64,000 nt of DNA. It comes from Clostridia bacterium. Lineage in GTDB: Bacteria > Bacillota > Clostridia > Oscillospirales > Acutalibacteraceae. The notes beneath the pieces are model-generated. The model was not told the DNA's origin and searched no databases. It saw only the letters and a program-made list of their open reading frames with translations. This document shows, in pieces, positions 63,801 through 64,000 of the stretch (position 1 is its first letter; each line of letters opens with the position of its first letter). The translations under genes and the position numbers were made by a program. Location: positions 1 to 64,000 of the forward strand of contig JAFSEF010000042.1 in the NCBI GenBank assembly GCA_017435865.1. The letters run 5' to 3'.

Positions 63801-64000
63801 ATGAAAAATCCGGATCTGCTGTTCAAAAATAAAAAAACAAAAACAGATTCAAAGGTCGGGCTGCCTGCAAAAAGGCGGCTCGACCCGCTTTTCTGTTTAC
63901 CCGAAAAGGGAAAATCTTTGCTCACAAAACAGAACATGACGGTCGGCTACCTGCTTGTACTGGTGTTTGACGGATTTTTGGCTGCAAGCATCAGCTCGGT
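63801..64000 (+). CDS. Truncated N-terminus of a membrane protein
   Basis: ATG 63801 with AGAGGATG 5-10 bases upstream opens a frame that runs off the window after 66 codons. The first 45 residues are basic and polar (FKNKKTKTDSKVG, AKRRLDPLF), then a helix YLLVLVFDGFLAASISS begins near residue 50. The family cannot be told from this piece. Confidence -1.
   Translation, partial: MKNPDLLFKNKKTKTDSKVGLPAKRRLDPLFCLPEKGKSLLTKQNMTVGYLLVLVFDGFLAASISS

Overview
The window looks like chromosome from a Gram-positive, anaerobic, sugar-fermenting member of the Clostridia (Bacillota), most likely a gut commensal. The signs are a complete Rnf complex with its flavinylating partner ApbE, the ylxM-ffh-rpsP-khpA block, a TPP riboswitch driving ThiT, consensus sigma-A promoters with AGGAGG-type ribosome binding sites, and genes for galactose, rhamnose/fucose, hexosamine and uronate use. 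An Oscillospirales-type genome is a guess from this content. I saw no tRNA, rRNA, CRISPR array, insertion sequence or phage gene.

Layout. 1-18323 (minus) is the N-terminal 6,107 residues of one giant secreted protein with no stop in the window, made of at least eight diverged copies of a large module. 18.6-22.6 kb is a membrane-protein block: a small two-helix protein, an Lgt-like protein, a GT-C-like polytopic protein and a second, frameshifted Lgt-like gene. 22.7-26.4 kb carries MgtC, a DUF2442/DUF4160 pair, GAPDH (gap) and a D-2-hydroxyacid dehydrogenase. 26.5-31.7 kb carries a VTT-domain protein, galactokinase, MutS2 and a membrane-anchored unknown. 31.7-32.3 kb is a HEPN/MNT toxin-antitoxin pair. 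32.6-36.1 kb holds a secreted GH36 alpha-galactosidase and an anchored BNR/sialidase-like protein. 36.2-38.7 kb is ylxM-ffh-rpsP-khpA, followed by a minus-strand DUF4143 ATPase. 40.2-45.7 kb runs fucU-rhaB-rsmA-tmk-HAD phosphatase-thiN, then TPP riboswitch-thiT. 45.7-49.6 kb has two unrecognised envelope proteins: a 986-residue helical-repeat membrane protein and a 214-residue secreted protein of short FD repeats. rarA is on the minus strand at 49.6-50.9 kb. From 51.2 kb to the end everything points right with no terminator seen: GH20 hexosaminidase, two bacterial PH-domain membrane proteins, apbE, a NusG-domain-II protein, a Gx transporter, rnfCDGEAB, uxaC, a CBS protein and a truncated membrane protein.

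How the genes fit together. ApbE would attach FMN to RnfD and RnfG of the Rnf ion pump, which links ferredoxin oxidation to NAD and an ion gradient. The glycosidases, galactokinase, rhamnulokinase, mutarotase and glucuronate isomerase suggest growth on host or plant glycans. The least explained material is the giant protein and the two repeat proteins at 45.7-49.6 kb. The giant gene and the 986-residue gene avoid TTA, CTA and TCA codons, which leaves very long open frames on the opposite strand; those antisense frames are not genes.
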